A DNA stretch of 64,000 bases from Bacteroidota bacterium (GTDB taxonomy: Bacteria; Bacteroidota; Bacteroidia; B-17B0; Aurantibacillaceae), in NCBI GenBank assembly GCA_019638705.1, contig JAHBTI010000001.1, positions 310,001-374,000 of the forward strand, written 5' to 3'. Shown here in pieces: positions 25,564 through 34,757 of the stretch. Within the stretch, counting starts at the first letter, position 1; the number at the start of each line of letters is the position of its first letter. Position numbers and translations under genes: made by a program. The notes under the pieces were generated by a model. The model was not told the origin of the DNA. It did no database searches and worked only from the letters and a program-made list of their open reading frames with translations.

Positions 25564-26990
25564 TGACTAACGCAATATAATTTTTTTACAGGTTCGGAAG
25601 TTTTGTAATCAGGTAAATTTATTTTTTCCATGTAATACATATTCAGTGTAACAAGTTTTTTTTCGGGGTGTTCTTTGTTCCATGTGTCCAACATATATTT
25701 CCCGTACATGGGGTGCAAAAAGGTAAAACTCTCGTTTGCCATGTTTTCAGCCAATTTGCGCCAACGGTCAGTTTTATACATGCTGACAATGTGCGCAGGT
25801 TTTGAAAAATCAACGTAATCTTTGTTGGTGCGTAAATCCCATTGCCGCCCTTGCTCGTCAATGCCATAATACACCAACCAACCGTCTTTCTTCATTATTT
25901 CAGGCGAAAACATTCCCCAGTATTGGTTTAAACGCAGAGCATTAATCGGAATTTGAAATTGTTTTTTTAATTCGTATTGAAACCAAGTGGTGGAACTTAG
26001 GTTTATGGTGATGGAAAGTATGATTACGATAATGCAAAGAAGCCTCACCCCAAACCCCTCTCCAAAAGAGAGGGGCTTCGCAGCATTTGTTCTCAAAGTT
26101 TTCGGTTTCAATAAAAACTTTTCAACTTTATCCAAAACAAATTTTGGTAAAAGCCCCAAAGCAGATACCATGCTGATAACAAAGAATAAACCAACGTAAA
26201 GCGTGAAACCAATGCCAATATGTAAAACAAGAATTAATAAAAACGCCGTCAATCTCAAATAACCTTTTTTTGAGGGAAATAAAATTAAAAACGGAAGCAA
26301 CAATTCAATGTAAAAAACAAGGTGCGTTAAAATTTTTAGAACGTTTGGAAATTGATATAACCAATCGCCGACAGGCAAACGTAATTGTTCCAAACTTAAC
26401 GCGTAATAAACGGCAGTTCCCTCGCTGCGCCATTCGGGTGAGGTTTTTAAAATTGCCGTAAAAAAATACACCGAAGCCAAAAGCAACAAGTACGCAAGAT
26501 TTGCTATTGTGTTTTGTTTTGTGTTCACTTGATTTCTTTTTGTATCAATGGAATAGCAAGCGTTCCAAGGCAGAAAAATTCCCAAAAATAAAATCAGGCG
26601 CAATACATCATCGCCTGCCTGCAATATAAACACATTGCGGTTGTGTAACGAAACGGTGAAGAGCCAAACTAAAACGGTGCTCCACTTTGTTTTGTAGCCC
26701 AACAATAAACTCAAAGCAAATAAACCGTGAAGCGCAAACAACATCAATTCAAAACTTGTGCTGCCGCTCAAAGCATGAAAACTCCAAAAACCTTGTTTCC
26801 AGCCAAAGGTGTAAATAAACTTTGTTTGCCAAATTCCTTCATCGGTATAATGCGCTTTTAAATCGGAGGCGCGAATAATTAAATCTGCAATCACTATTAA
26901 AGCAATGCCAATTCTCAATAAAGACAAAGCGCGCAGGTCAAGCGCATAATACCTTGAAACACGAACGGCTATTTTTTTTAAACGATACAA
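25560..26990 (-). CDS. HTTM-domain membrane protein (gamma-carboxylase-like)
   Basis: A 476-residue polytopic membrane protein with the HTTM (horizontally transferred transmembrane) domain shared with vitamin K-dependent gamma-glutamyl carboxylase: ALSLLRIGIALIVIADLIIRA near 20-40, then several hydrophobic segments to about residue 345, and a soluble C-terminal part. No carboxylase activity has been shown for most bacterial members. A stretch PLSFGEGFGVR at about 306-316 is encoded by a palindromic dispersed repeat inserted in frame (26041-26078), between two membrane segments. Overlap of 4 bp with the methyltransferase gene implies a two-gene operon. Confidence 0.85.
   Translation of the reverse strand: MYRLKKIAVRVSRYYALDLRALSLLRIGIALIVIADLIIRASDLKAHYTDEGIWQTKFIYTFGWKQGFWSFHALSGSTSFELMLFALHGLFALSLLLGYKTKWSTVLVWLFTVSLHNRNVFILQAGDDVLRLILFLGIFLPWNACYSIDTKRNQVNTKQNTIANLAYLLLLASVYFFTAILKTSPEWRSEGTAVYYALSLEQLRLPVGDWLYQFPNVLKILTHLVFYIELLLPFLILFPSKKGYLRLTAFLLILVLHIGIGFTLYVGLFFVISMVSALGLLPKFVLDKVEKFLLKPKTLRTNAAKPLSFGEGFGVRLLCIIVIILSITINLSSTTWFQYELKKQFQIPINALRLNQYWGMFSPEIMKKDGWLVYYGIDEQGRQWDLRTNKDYVDFSKPAHIVSMYKTDRWRKLAENMANESFTFLHPMYGKYMLDTWNKEHPEKKLVTLNMYYMEKINLPDYKTSEPVKKLYCVSQ
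26041..26078. repeat. RPE-like palindromic repeat captured inside a coding sequence
   Basis: AGCCTCACCCCAAACCCCTC... with the stem CCCCTCT (26055-26061) and AGAGGGG (26069-26075) around a 7-nt loop. I recognise this word (CCTCACCCCAAACCCCTCTCC) as a dispersed repeat common between genes in Bacteroidota and some other phyla. Here it lies within the HTTM gene, in frame. Confidence 0.8.
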
Positions 26991-27005
26991 GCGGGATAAA
27001 AATAC

Positions 27006-27038
27006 AAAAGTCGCAAGTGTAAAACCCTGCGACTTTTT
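27006..27038 (-). terminator. Terminator of the small lipoprotein gene
   Basis: AAAAGTCGCA, 12-nt loop, TGCGACTTTTT directly downstream (minus strand) of the lipoprotein stop and upstream of the HTTM gene. Confidence 0.85.
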
Positions 27039-27059
27039 AAATAATACGATTTTAATTTA

Positions 27060-27617
27060 TTACTGCGAGCAACCCACCACACCGCTCACCGTTACCTGAG
27101 GGAAATTGAACGTTGATTGTACACATTGTATGTTATTAAACGAAGCATTTACTGCTGCCGTAGTGCTGTTTACAACCACCACACCCGACCTTGCGCCCCA
27201 AACCACACCGGCAGGTTGGTTAGGTGCATTTTCCACGCTTAGCACACATGTACCACCGCTTGAATTTGGCGCACCCGCGATAATGGCGTAAGTACCGCTT
27301 GCAGGTGCAGTATAAAATTCAATGGTAACTTTTGTATTACCGTTAATACCCCGTAAGGTTTTACCGCCTAAGGAAGCGCAGGTAGGATTGCTCCAGCCTG
27401 TGCCGCCCACGTTGTTTATAGACGAGTTTTGAGTGGCAGGATTTGTGGCAGTATTTATACCTGTAACCGTAGGATTGTTTGCGTTCGGATTTCCGCCTGT
27501 GCCCGCATTTTCTTTGAAATTAGGCGAAATAGCTCCGCTTTCTTTCTTTTGACAAGCTACTAAAACGATAAGCACAAGGCTTAACGCACCGATAATAATT
27601 TTGACTTTTTGTTTCAT
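27060..27617 (-). CDS. Asn/Gly/Thr-rich lipoprotein of unknown function
   Basis: A 185-residue lipoprotein: hydrophobic signal with lipobox LVAC, Cys22 as lipidation site. A low-complexity Asn/Thr/Gly segment (about 30-75) is followed by a compact C-terminal domain with three or four Cys (NPTCASLGG, GGTCVLSV, IQCVQSTF, VVGCSQ) that could form disulfides. I do not recognise a family. Own promoter (27641-27674) and own terminator make it a monocistronic unit between the HTTM operon and the subtilase gene. Confidence 0.8.
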   Translation of the reverse strand: MKQKVKIIIGALSLVLIVLVACQKKESGAISPNFKENAGTGGNPNANNPTVTGINTATNPATQNSSINNVGGTGWSNPTCASLGGKTLRGINGNTKVTIEFYTAPASGTYAIIAGAPNSSGGTCVLSVENAPNQPAGVVWGARSGVVVVNSTTAAVNASFNNIQCVQSTFNFPQVTVSGVVGCSQ

Positions 27618-27640
27618 TTTTTAAATGTAAAGTAATGTTC

Positions 27641-27674
27641 CAAATGTAGTAAAAAAAGAATGAATGCGCACAAA
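27641..27674 (-). promoter_or_regulatory. Bacteroidota-type promoter for the lipoprotein gene
   Basis: On the minus strand TTTG at 27674-27671 and TACATTTG at 27648-27641 are separated by 22 bp, matching TTTG/TAnnTTTG. The predicted start of transcription is 15-20 bp before the ATG at 27617. Confidence 0.65.
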
Positions 27675-27694
27675 TTTTAGTAAGGACGATTTTT

Positions 27695-30600
27695 TTACTC
27701 CAGCACCACCTTTTTTCTGACAACAAAGTCCTCACTTTGTACTTCCAGTAAATAAATGCCTTTGGCAAAGCTGCTGACATTAACGTTTGTTTCGGCTGAA
27801 ATGTTTTTACGGCTTAATATGATTTGTCCGATGCTGTTGTATAAAACATAACCGAATGTTTTCGGGAAAACAATGTTTAATTCGTTTTGCGCAGGATTAG
27901 GATAAATCATGACAGAAGCTTCGTTTAAATTTACCTGCCCCACACCCGGAGTTGGTGTGTTTGCACAGGCAATAGAGAAAATATTGGAAGTGTTGCAACC
28001 CAAATTATCATTGGTGTAAAGGGTGTATAAACCATCGCATAAATTTGTGCAGGGCAAAGTTGTACAAGTGCTGTTAGTGAGTGTAAATGTGTAAGGATTG
28101 TTTAATCCGCTCACAATGTCCACCGCGCCTGTACACACATTGGTGCAGGAAGGGTTAGTAACCGTTAAAACAGGCATGGCAAGCGGAATAACGGAAATTG
28201 TAATTGATGCAAACACAGGCGCACAGGCGTTGTTATTACTTGCGGTAACGGTATATACAGAAAGTGTATTTGTAGGCGATACCGAAACCGTTGCTGTTTG
28301 CGCACCTGTACTCCATGTGTAGGAGTTTGCACCGCTTGCCGTAAGTGTAGCGTTGCTGCCGCTGCAAACGGTGGTGCTGCTTGGGTTCATGGTAAGCGAA
28401 GGAGGGGTATCAACATATATGCTGATTGTTTGCTGCGAATTTGGACAGGCAACATTATTTCCCGTAACGGTATAAACTGTGGCGGTTGTGGGACTTACTG
28501 CAACGCTGCCTGTTAATGCGTTTGTACTCCATGTATAGGAACTTGCACCGCTTGCCGTAAGTGTGGCATGGCTGCCGCTGCAAACGGTGGCACTGCTTGG
28601 GCTGATTGTAATTGTTGGCGTGGCGTTTACGGCAATTGTTTTTGTAACAGCCGTGGTGGTGGTGTAATTTGCACCAATTAATGTAACGGTATAAACGCCT
28701 GCTACGGAATAAGACACGCTCGGGTTAGCCAAAGTAGAAGTGGCGGACGAAGCGTTTGCTCCAAAAGTCCATGTGTAGGAACTTGCCCCCGAACTTGTGT
28801 GAGAAAAATTTACCGCCGTTCCCACACACACGGTGCTTTCAGAGGCAGTAACATTCAGAGTAGGTGTGGGAAAAGCAAGATTGATGTTATCCACATAAAT
28901 GGCTTGCCCAAAATGTCCGCGATTGACAAAACTGAACATCACATTACCCTGCCCTGCCGTTAATGCCGAAATATCCATGCTGTCGGTTCGCCATTGATTA
29001 GCTGAGGGTGTAAACTGCGAGGTCATGTCGGCAGGTACGGTAGCCAGCGTTGTTCCGCCTTTCAGGTAAATGCTTGTCCAGTTTGTGCCGCAATCGGTAG
29101 ATACTTTTACTTCCAACGTATCGCTGAATAACGGATTGTATCTGGCATACGCCACATCAAAACGCAAGCGCGCCGCCGCTACATTACTGAAAATAAATTT
29201 CGGTGAGTGCATTTCATCACGCTCTCCTGCCACATCTACGGTATAGTTATTAAACACCGCACAGGCACTGCTTGTTCCAAAACCGCCTACGTTTGTTATT
29301 CTTGACCAATACACATTATCGCCCGACATGGTATTGTCTGTCCAGTTGGCAGGCAAAAACTGTGCGTTTTGAAAACCCTCCGCAAAAGGAAGATTAATAG
29401 GATTTGTAATGGTAATGTATGATGTTTTTGTTTTGGTATCGTTGCCGTTAGCATTGCTTACCGTTAATGAAACGGAATACGTTCCGGGTAATGCCCACTG
29501 CACGCTTGGGTTAGAGAGTGTTGAAGTTGCGGGTGTTCCGCCCTGAAATGTCCAACTCCATGTTGTGGGCTGATATAGAGAACTGTCGCTGAAAGCTATT
29601 GCCGTATTCGGGCAGGATTCCACAGGTTTTGCGTAAAAATTTGCCACAGGCAAAGCCGTTGAAAACGAAGCGGCACACAGCATGGCTTGATAGGCTTCAA
29701 TGCGCCCTGCGCCTAACTGACTGCCAACAGCGTAAGCAGCATTTCCACCCAATGTATAAATATTTACAGCCGTGTTTGAAATGCAGTTCAGCACGTCGTC
29801 TTGTGTCATGTACGGTGTTTGTGAAAGCATTAAGGCTGCAAGCCCTGCTACCACAGGTGCTGCCTGAGATGTGCCCGACATGGGCGAATAAGTCGGCGCG
29901 GTGGTATAAGGTACTGTACTCATAATACTAAAGCCGGGTGCAGCAATATTTACCCAAGTACCGTAAGAGGAAATGCCAAGTTTCACATCGTTGTTATCAA
30001 CGGCTGCCACACAATACGCACGATTATATGCGCCGGGATAAGTAGGTGTATTATTGTTGTTATTTCCTGCAGAAACAATAACAATACAGCCCCTGTTCCA
30101 TGCGTAATCAATCACTAACTGCTCGCTTAACGCAGAGCCGAAGCCACTCCACGAGCAGGAAATAACACGGGCATTGGCTTTTGCGGCATAAATAATTCCT
30201 TCGTAACCAAAAGGAACACTAAAAACATTGCCTGCATCGTTTTGGCACTTTACTGGAATAATTTTAATGTTCCAACCTATGGAAGCCACGCCTGTGCCGT
30301 TATCGGTGCTTGCCCCTGCAATGCCTGCGCAATGCGTGCCGTGGTCCATTAATGAATTGGTTGGCACGGCGTTTCCGTCTAAATCTGCGGCGTCCCAACC
30401 GTTTACATCGTCAATATAACCGTTACCGTCATCGTCAATATTGTTGTTGGGAATTTCGCCCGGATTGGTATAAACGTTTGCTGCCAAATCCGCATGAGTC
30501 CACATCACGGCATTATCCACAATTGCCACAGTAATGTTTGAATTTCCGTTAAAGATGTCCCAAGCATTTTGTGCGTTAATTTGATTTAAGTGCGCAGGAA

Positions 30601-31003
30601 ATGTGGGGTCGTTGGGCATGGCATCTATTTTTGCCAAAGGCACTCTTTCGGCGTACTCAATGCCTGCCGTGTTTTTTAATTCGTTCATTAAAGCATTAAC
30701 GGCTTGCGCGTTTGAAAAATAAACCCTTAAAATTCTTGGCAAATCGGCATCATCGCTTGCCTGATGAAAAGAACGCACAACTTTTGTAACACCGTATTTT
30801 GTCAAAACCCTGCCCGCTTCTCCCAAAGCAGCAACAGGAACATTGTTCGGATTTTCGCGGTAAATCGGTTTCAGGGCAGCGGGTGTAAGTTTAACATACA
30901 CTTCACCGTCAATATAATCGGCATACACCGTTTGAGAGAAAAGCGAGTAGCAAGTTAAAAGTTGAAAGTTAAGAGTTAAGAGTATGATAAAAAGTTTTCT
31001 CAT
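27695..31003 (-). CDS. Secreted S8 subtilisin-like protease with T9SS type A sorting domain
   Basis: 1102 residues. Signal peptide (1-24), an N-terminal propeptide-like region, then the S8 catalytic domain with Asp163 (VAIVDNA), His221 (DHGTHCAG), oxyanion Asn314 (SAGNNN) and Ser379 (MSGTSQAAP). A PKD domain (about 475-555), a domain resembling a choice-of-anchor/MAM-type beta-sandwich, three more PKD/Ig-like repeats (YTWSTGAQT) and a C-terminal type A sorting domain (IYPNPAQNELNIVFP, GIYLLEVQSEDFVVRKKV) follow. It is an exported protease, probably cell-surface or released through T9SS. The signal-peptide core LLTLNFQLLT is encoded by a dispersed repeat tract. Confidence 0.93.
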   Translation of the reverse strand: MRKLFIILLTLNFQLLTCYSLFSQTVYADYIDGEVYVKLTPAALKPIYRENPNNVPVAALGEAGRVLTKYGVTKVVRSFHQASDDADLPRILRVYFSNAQAVNALMNELKNTAGIEYAERVPLAKIDAMPNDPTFPAHLNQINAQNAWDIFNGNSNITVAIVDNAVMWTHADLAANVYTNPGEIPNNNIDDDGNGYIDDVNGWDAADLDGNAVPTNSLMDHGTHCAGIAGASTDNGTGVASIGWNIKIIPVKCQNDAGNVFSVPFGYEGIIYAAKANARVISCSWSGFGSALSEQLVIDYAWNRGCIVIVSAGNNNNNTPTYPGAYNRAYCVAAVDNNDVKLGISSYGTWVNIAAPGFSIMSTVPYTTAPTYSPMSGTSQAAPVVAGLAALMLSQTPYMTQDDVLNCISNTAVNIYTLGGNAAYAVGSQLGAGRIEAYQAMLCAASFSTALPVANFYAKPVESCPNTAIAFSDSSLYQPTTWSWTFQGGTPATSTLSNPSVQWALPGTYSVSLTVSNANGNDTKTKTSYITITNPINLPFAEGFQNAQFLPANWTDNTMSGDNVYWSRITNVGGFGTSSACAVFNNYTVDVAGERDEMHSPKFIFSNVAAARLRFDVAYARYNPLFSDTLEVKVSTDCGTNWTSIYLKGGTTLATVPADMTSQFTPSANQWRTDSMDISALTAGQGNVMFSFVNRGHFGQAIYVDNINLAFPTPTLNVTASESTVCVGTAVNFSHTSSGASSYTWTFGANASSATSTLANPSVSYSVAGVYTVTLIGANYTTTTAVTKTIAVNATPTITISPSSATVCSGSHATLTASGASSYTWSTNALTGSVAVSPTTATVYTVTGNNVACPNSQQTISIYVDTPPSLTMNPSSTTVCSGSNATLTASGANSYTWSTGAQTATVSVSPTNTLSVYTVTASNNNACAPVFASITISVIPLAMPVLTVTNPSCTNVCTGAVDIVSGLNNPYTFTLTNSTCTTLPCTNLCDGLYTLYTNDNLGCNTSNIFSIACANTPTPGVGQVNLNEASVMIYPNPAQNELNIVFPKTFGYVLYNSIGQIILSRKNISAETNVNVSSFAKGIYLLEVQSEDFVVRKKVVLE
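30954..30983. repeat. Repeat tract encoding a signal-peptide core
   Basis: GTTAAAAGTTGAAAGTTAAG and following AGTTAAGAGT are tandem near-copies of a 7-8 bp word; on the minus strand they encode residues 8-17 (LLTLNFQLLT) of the subtilase signal peptide. The related tract at 24039-24072 is non-coding. Confidence 0.65.
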
Positions 31004-31137
31004 TTTGAAAAGAAGTTTTTAATGACAGCTAAATGTAGAGGTTTGGTTTGAAAACGGCAATAGCCGAAACCGAAATTTAACGCTTGTAAAGCCAACATTA
31101 ATCTTTCTTTAATAAGATTTTGAGTATTTTTGGCTTG

Positions 31138-31860
31138 GTGCAAAAAATTACCATAGCCATAGACGGTTACAGCAGTTGCGGAAAAAGCACATTAGCAAAA
31201 ACTTTGGCGCAAAAACTTCATTACAATTATATTGACACGGGTGCTATGTACAGAGCCGTAACTTTGTACGCGCTGCGCCATAAGCTGATTGACGAAACTA
31301 CTTTGGAAGTAAACGTGAATGAACTCATAAAAAAATTACCCGATATTGAAATAAGTTTTGAATTTAATACCGCAACGCATCATTCAGATGTTATTTTAAA
31401 CGGCGAAAATGTGGAAAAAGAAATTCGTACCATGCAGGTGAGTGAGCGCGTGAGCAAAATTTCTTCCATAAAAGAAGTACGCGAAAAAATGGTTACCGCA
31501 CAACGCCAAATGGGAAAACATAAAGCCGTAGTGCTTGACGGGCGCGACATTGGCACACACGTTTTTCCGAAAGCAGAATTAAAATTGTTTATGACTGCCG
31601 ATATGGACGTGCGCACCAAACGCCGTATGGACGAATACAGCAGCAAAGGGCAATATTTTTCATTTGAAGAAGTAAAACAAAGTTTAATGCAGCGCGATTA
31701 CGACGATATTAACCGCATTGAAAGTCCGCTTATAAAAGCCGATGATGCCGTTGTGCTTGATAACAGCGAGCTTTCGCGTGAAGAACAATTGGAATTTGTT
31801 TTAAAATTAATTTCAGATTTACAGTTGATTGCCAATAAAGAGGAACAAGCGAAGCATTAA
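31138..31860 (+). CDS. cmk: Cytidylate kinase
   Basis: Phosphorylates CMP/dCMP with ATP. From the GTG at 31138 the protein starts MQKITIAIDGYSSCGKST, which matches the usual family start with the P-loop GYSSCGKST at 10-18; a TTG 18 bp upstream is an alternative. Other signatures are YIDTGAMYRAVTLYAL, LDGRDIGTHVFPKAELKLF and RRMDEYSSKGQ, the nucleotide-binding and lid residues of CMP kinases. Length (about 240) is normal. Single gene on the plus strand, convergent with the ABC ATPase gene. Confidence 0.94.
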   Translation: MQKITIAIDGYSSCGKSTLAKTLAQKLHYNYIDTGAMYRAVTLYALRHKLIDETTLEVNVNELIKKLPDIEISFEFNTATHHSDVILNGENVEKEIRTMQVSERVSKISSIKEVREKMVTAQRQMGKHKAVVLDGRDIGTHVFPKAELKLFMTADMDVRTKRRMDEYSSKGQYFSFEEVKQSLMQRDYDDINRIESPLIKADDAVVLDNSELSREEQLEFVLKLISDLQLIANKEEQAKH

Positions 31861-31862
31861 TA

Positions 31863-32834
31863 CTACACTTCTGCCGAAAAGCCAAATTCTTTTCCTGCCT
31901 GCAAAGCTTTGTTTACATAACCAATGACTGAATTTCCGTTTTTGGTTTCGCCTAAAATTTCAAAACATTTGCCGTTGTAAGTGCAGTTTAAAACGTGAAG
32001 CATTATATCCGCCTGATTTTTTGAAGAGCCTAATTTTAGTTTATCGGGGCGTAAAAACAGTTTTGTTTTTGCTTTAAATTTTTTCTCAAAGTCTTGCGGG
32101 TGCAAAATATTAAAATCGCCCAGCAAGCCTGCCAATCGGCTGTTTTTGGGTTTGTAATACACGTCCCACTTTTTTCCTGTCTGAGAAATTTGTCCCTTGT
32201 CCACAATCGCAATCGTGTCGGCATATTTCAACACTTCTTCGGCAGCGTGAGAAACTAAAATAACGGAGGTGTTATTTTTCTTTACTTCAGCAATAATAAA
32301 GGCAAACACTTTTTCGCTTAACAGTTTATCCAAATTGCTGAAAGGTTCGTCTAACAACAATACTTTGGGGATAATTGCCAAAGCCCTTGCAATGGCAACA
32401 CGCTGTTTTTGCCCGCTTGACAAATGTTTGGCACGGGTGTGTTTTAAAAAATCAAGTTCAAGAAGTTTCAACAATTTGGCTGCGCGTTTTTGTTTGTCTT
32501 CGTTGGTGTAGCCAATCAGCTTGTCAAAAATATTTTCTTCAACGGTATGGTTTTCCAACACATAAAAATCTTGGCTCACCAATTTCATGTCTTCATGTCC
32601 CGGAATTAAATTAAAAGCAGGTCCCAACACTTTTTCATGTTCCAAAAAAATTTCACCGCTTTGCAAATCTTCCAAACCGTAAATACATTTTAAAATGGTG
32701 GTTTTTCCGCTGCCGCTTTTACCCACCATGCCAAGCACTTCGCCGCTGCCAAGTTGCAACGAAACATTGCGTATTCCCTTAAAATAAGTTTGATTGGTGT
32801 AATTAAACGCTATGTTGTTTACTTGTAAAATCAC
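31863..32834 (-). CDS. ABC transporter ATP-binding protein
   Basis: A 323-residue ABC ATPase with Walker A GKSGSGKT at 38-45, signature LSSGQKQ at 138-144, Walker B KVLLLDEP at 157-164 and the H-loop His196. After ~215 residues a C-terminal extension with FLRPDKLKLG and a beta-rich end looks like a TOBE-type regulatory domain, as in PotA/FbpC-class importers. No permease or binding protein is adjacent, so the transported substrate is unknown. It follows the small type B cargo gene by 3 bp, so the two are probably cotranscribed, a surprising pairing. Confidence 0.9.
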   Translation of the reverse strand: MILQVNNIAFNYTNQTYFKGIRNVSLQLGSGEVLGMVGKSGSGKTTILKCIYGLEDLQSGEIFLEHEKVLGPAFNLIPGHEDMKLVSQDFYVLENHTVEENIFDKLIGYTNEDKQKRAAKLLKLLELDFLKHTRAKHLSSGQKQRVAIARALAIIPKVLLLDEPFSNLDKLLSEKVFAFIIAEVKKNNTSVILVSHAAEEVLKYADTIAIVDKGQISQTGKKWDVYYKPKNSRLAGLLGDFNILHPQDFEKKFKAKTKLFLRPDKLKLGSSKNQADIMLHVLNCTYNGKCFEILGETKNGNSVIGYVNKALQAGKEFGFSAEV

Positions 32835-32837
32835 TCG

Positions 32838-33707
32838 TTAGTGCAACAAGGTAATCGCGCTTTTCAGTTTGTAAACTTTGCCGTCAAAACCTTCGGCATC
32901 CACCACAATAAAATATTCTCCGTCCACGCAGGGTTCGCCGCTTGAGGTGTGTCCGTCCCAAAAACCGTTCACTGTGTTCCAGCTGCACATTAAAATGCCG
33001 TTGCGGTTATACACCCAAGCATTCATTTTTGAAAGTCCTTTTGCAATGTGTTTATACACATCGTTTGCACCGTCGCCGTTGGGTGTAAACACATTTGGCA
33101 ATCTCAGTTCAGAAACACCCTCAATGCGAAACGCGTAATGAGAAGTATCGGCACAATTATTTTCGCTCACGGCAATAAGCGTTACCGTATGAGAACCGCT
33201 TGCAGGGTAATTTTTTACCATGTTAAACGAAGAATCTTTTTTAGAAAAATCATTGTCAAACACCCAATAGCTTTTATGGCTGTTGTTTGAATAATTGGTA
33301 AGCTGCAAAGAGTTGGGAAAGCCCTCGTTGCTGAACGTGGCGTTAAATGCGGCTTCTGCCTTTCCACCAACGGTGTAGCGTTTAAATACCATAATTGTGT
33401 CTTGCGGCGAAAAACCACAGGTTAAAAGAACGGTGTAAGAACCTCCGCTTAAAAAAGAAATGCGCAAGGTGCTGTCGGTTTTATTTGGCGAAAGAAAGGA
33501 AACAGAACTTGCAGGTCTTACAATCCACGAATAAGAATTGATGGCATGAGTGGTTGCATCGTAATCGGCGTGGGCAGAAAGTGTAACCGTAACACCGCTG
33601 CACAAAGCCGTGTTTGAAATGCTTGATGTGATAGATAAGGTTGGAGTTTGCGCTTTTGCACAAAGCGAAAATAAAAAAGCGAATGTGAGTTTATAGAAGT
33701 TTCGCAT
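32838..33707 (-). CDS. Small PKD protein with T9SS type B sorting domain
   Basis: A 289-residue exported protein: signal peptide (to FSLCAKA, about residue 19), an Ig-like/PKD region (SYSWIVRPASS), a second beta-sandwich with SGSHTVTLIA, and a type B sorting domain (LRLPNVFTPNGDGANDVY, AWVYNRNGILM, FWDGHTSSGEPC) reaching the C-terminus. It should cross the outer membrane by T9SS. No SprF gene is adjacent, unlike the large adhesin locus at 15192-22932. Three bp separate it from the ABC ATPase gene and 6 bp from the acyl-CoA reductase gene, suggesting one transcript of three genes. Confidence 0.85.
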   Translation of the reverse strand: MRNFYKLTFAFLFSLCAKAQTPTLSITSSISNTALCSGVTVTLSAHADYDATTHAINSYSWIVRPASSVSFLSPNKTDSTLRISFLSGGSYTVLLTCGFSPQDTIMVFKRYTVGGKAEAAFNATFSNEGFPNSLQLTNYSNNSHKSYWVFDNDFSKKDSSFNMVKNYPASGSHTVTLIAVSENNCADTSHYAFRIEGVSELRLPNVFTPNGDGANDVYKHIAKGLSKMNAWVYNRNGILMCSWNTVNGFWDGHTSSGEPCVDGEYFIVVDAEGFDGKVYKLKSAITLLH

Positions 33708-33713
33708 AATTTT

Positions 33714-34745
33714 TCAGTCGGGTAAATGTACTAAAAAATCTACTGTGTTTATGTTGTCGGCAAAATCACTAATAACAGGGCATTGTGAATTTCCGAAAGG
33801 AATAAAATCCTTGCCCACCACACACTGAATATGGTTTTTATTCTCTGAAAGGTAATTTTTTACTTCATTTTCGTTTTCGTAAAACTGATAATAAAGTACG
33901 CCCACAGGCGAGTGCAGGTCGTTACTCTCGCGTATCATTAAAAAATTATTGTCTAAAAAGGGCAGGCTTTCCAACAGATAAATGGCGCGGTGATAATCGT
34001 AATTGTTGCCGTATTTTTTGTTGTTAATCACAAAGCCAAAATCAACAATGGCTTCAAAAAAATGAGCGAAATCATAATTTTTCGGCACGAGTAGTTTGCT
34101 CACATTGCGGCAACCCAAACCAAAATATTGCAAAATGTCAGAGCCTAAATTTTTTAAATCTTCTTTGCTTTCCTTTCCGCTTAAAACGGCAACCGAAGTT
34201 CTGCTTTTGCGAATAATGTGTGGGTATTTGCTAAAATAATAATGCAAATGCGTGGCGGTGTTATTGCTGCCTGTGGCGATGATGGCATTGAAATTGCTCA
34301 GTTTTCCGTCTGCAAACAAAATTTGATTTTCAAATTCGGGTTGGTAATGCACCAACAATTTTAAAAAGAACGGAATCAAAATGTTATCGTCGCTTGACAA
34401 TTTTATGAGGGCTTTGTGTCCGCACAACAACACGCACATTACATCGTGAAAGCCAACCATGGGAATGTTTCCGGCGCAAATAACGGCAACGGTTTTTTGT
34501 TTTACATCTTTAACCGGGGCGCAAAATTTTGTGAGTTCATCGACATTTAAAAACAAAGCAATGTTTTTTACGGCATCGTTTACAAATGGCGGAATAAACC
34601 AGTTGTTGTAAATTTGAGTTTCTTTCACCAATGCTTCAAAGCCTTGATGTAAGGGCGTTTCAGAGGCATCATAACTGTTTGAATAATGACGATTGATAAA
34701 ATTTCCTAATTGCGCGAAAGCCTCTGTTCTTTGCTTTAAAGTCAT
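33714..34745 (-). CDS. Acyl-CoA reductase (LuxC-like)
   Basis: 343 residues from the ATG at 34745; a longer frame exists to 34796 but would overlap the divergent ferredoxin gene. The protein belongs to the LuxC/acyl-CoA reductase group of the aldehyde dehydrogenase superfamily, with VICAGNIPMVGFHDVMCVL as part of the cofactor-binding fold and GLGCRNVSKLLVP carrying the probable catalytic Cys. Such enzymes reduce acyl-CoA to aldehyde with NADPH; the acyl chain here is unknown. It is divergent from a dicluster ferredoxin, a pairing I recall as frequent in Bacteroidota, though direct partnership is unproven. Confidence 0.85.
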   Translation of the reverse strand: MTLKQRTEAFAQLGNFINRHYSNSYDASETPLHQGFEALVKETQIYNNWFIPPFVNDAVKNIALFLNVDELTKFCAPVKDVKQKTVAVICAGNIPMVGFHDVMCVLLCGHKALIKLSSDDNILIPFFLKLLVHYQPEFENQILFADGKLSNFNAIIATGSNNTATHLHYYFSKYPHIIRKSRTSVAVLSGKESKEDLKNLGSDILQYFGLGCRNVSKLLVPKNYDFAHFFEAIVDFGFVINNKKYGNNYDYHRAIYLLESLPFLDNNFLMIRESNDLHSPVGVLYYQFYENENEVKNYLSENKNHIQCVVGKDFIPFGNSQCPVISDFADNINTVDFLVHLPD

Positions 34746-34757
34746 AAAATTTGCTCG

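Noticed and set aside
31125-31132. TATTTTTG as -7 box for cmk
   Set aside because: It fits TAnnTTTG but no -33 TTTG lies at 19-22 bp, and it would imply a nearly leaderless message; kept only as a note.
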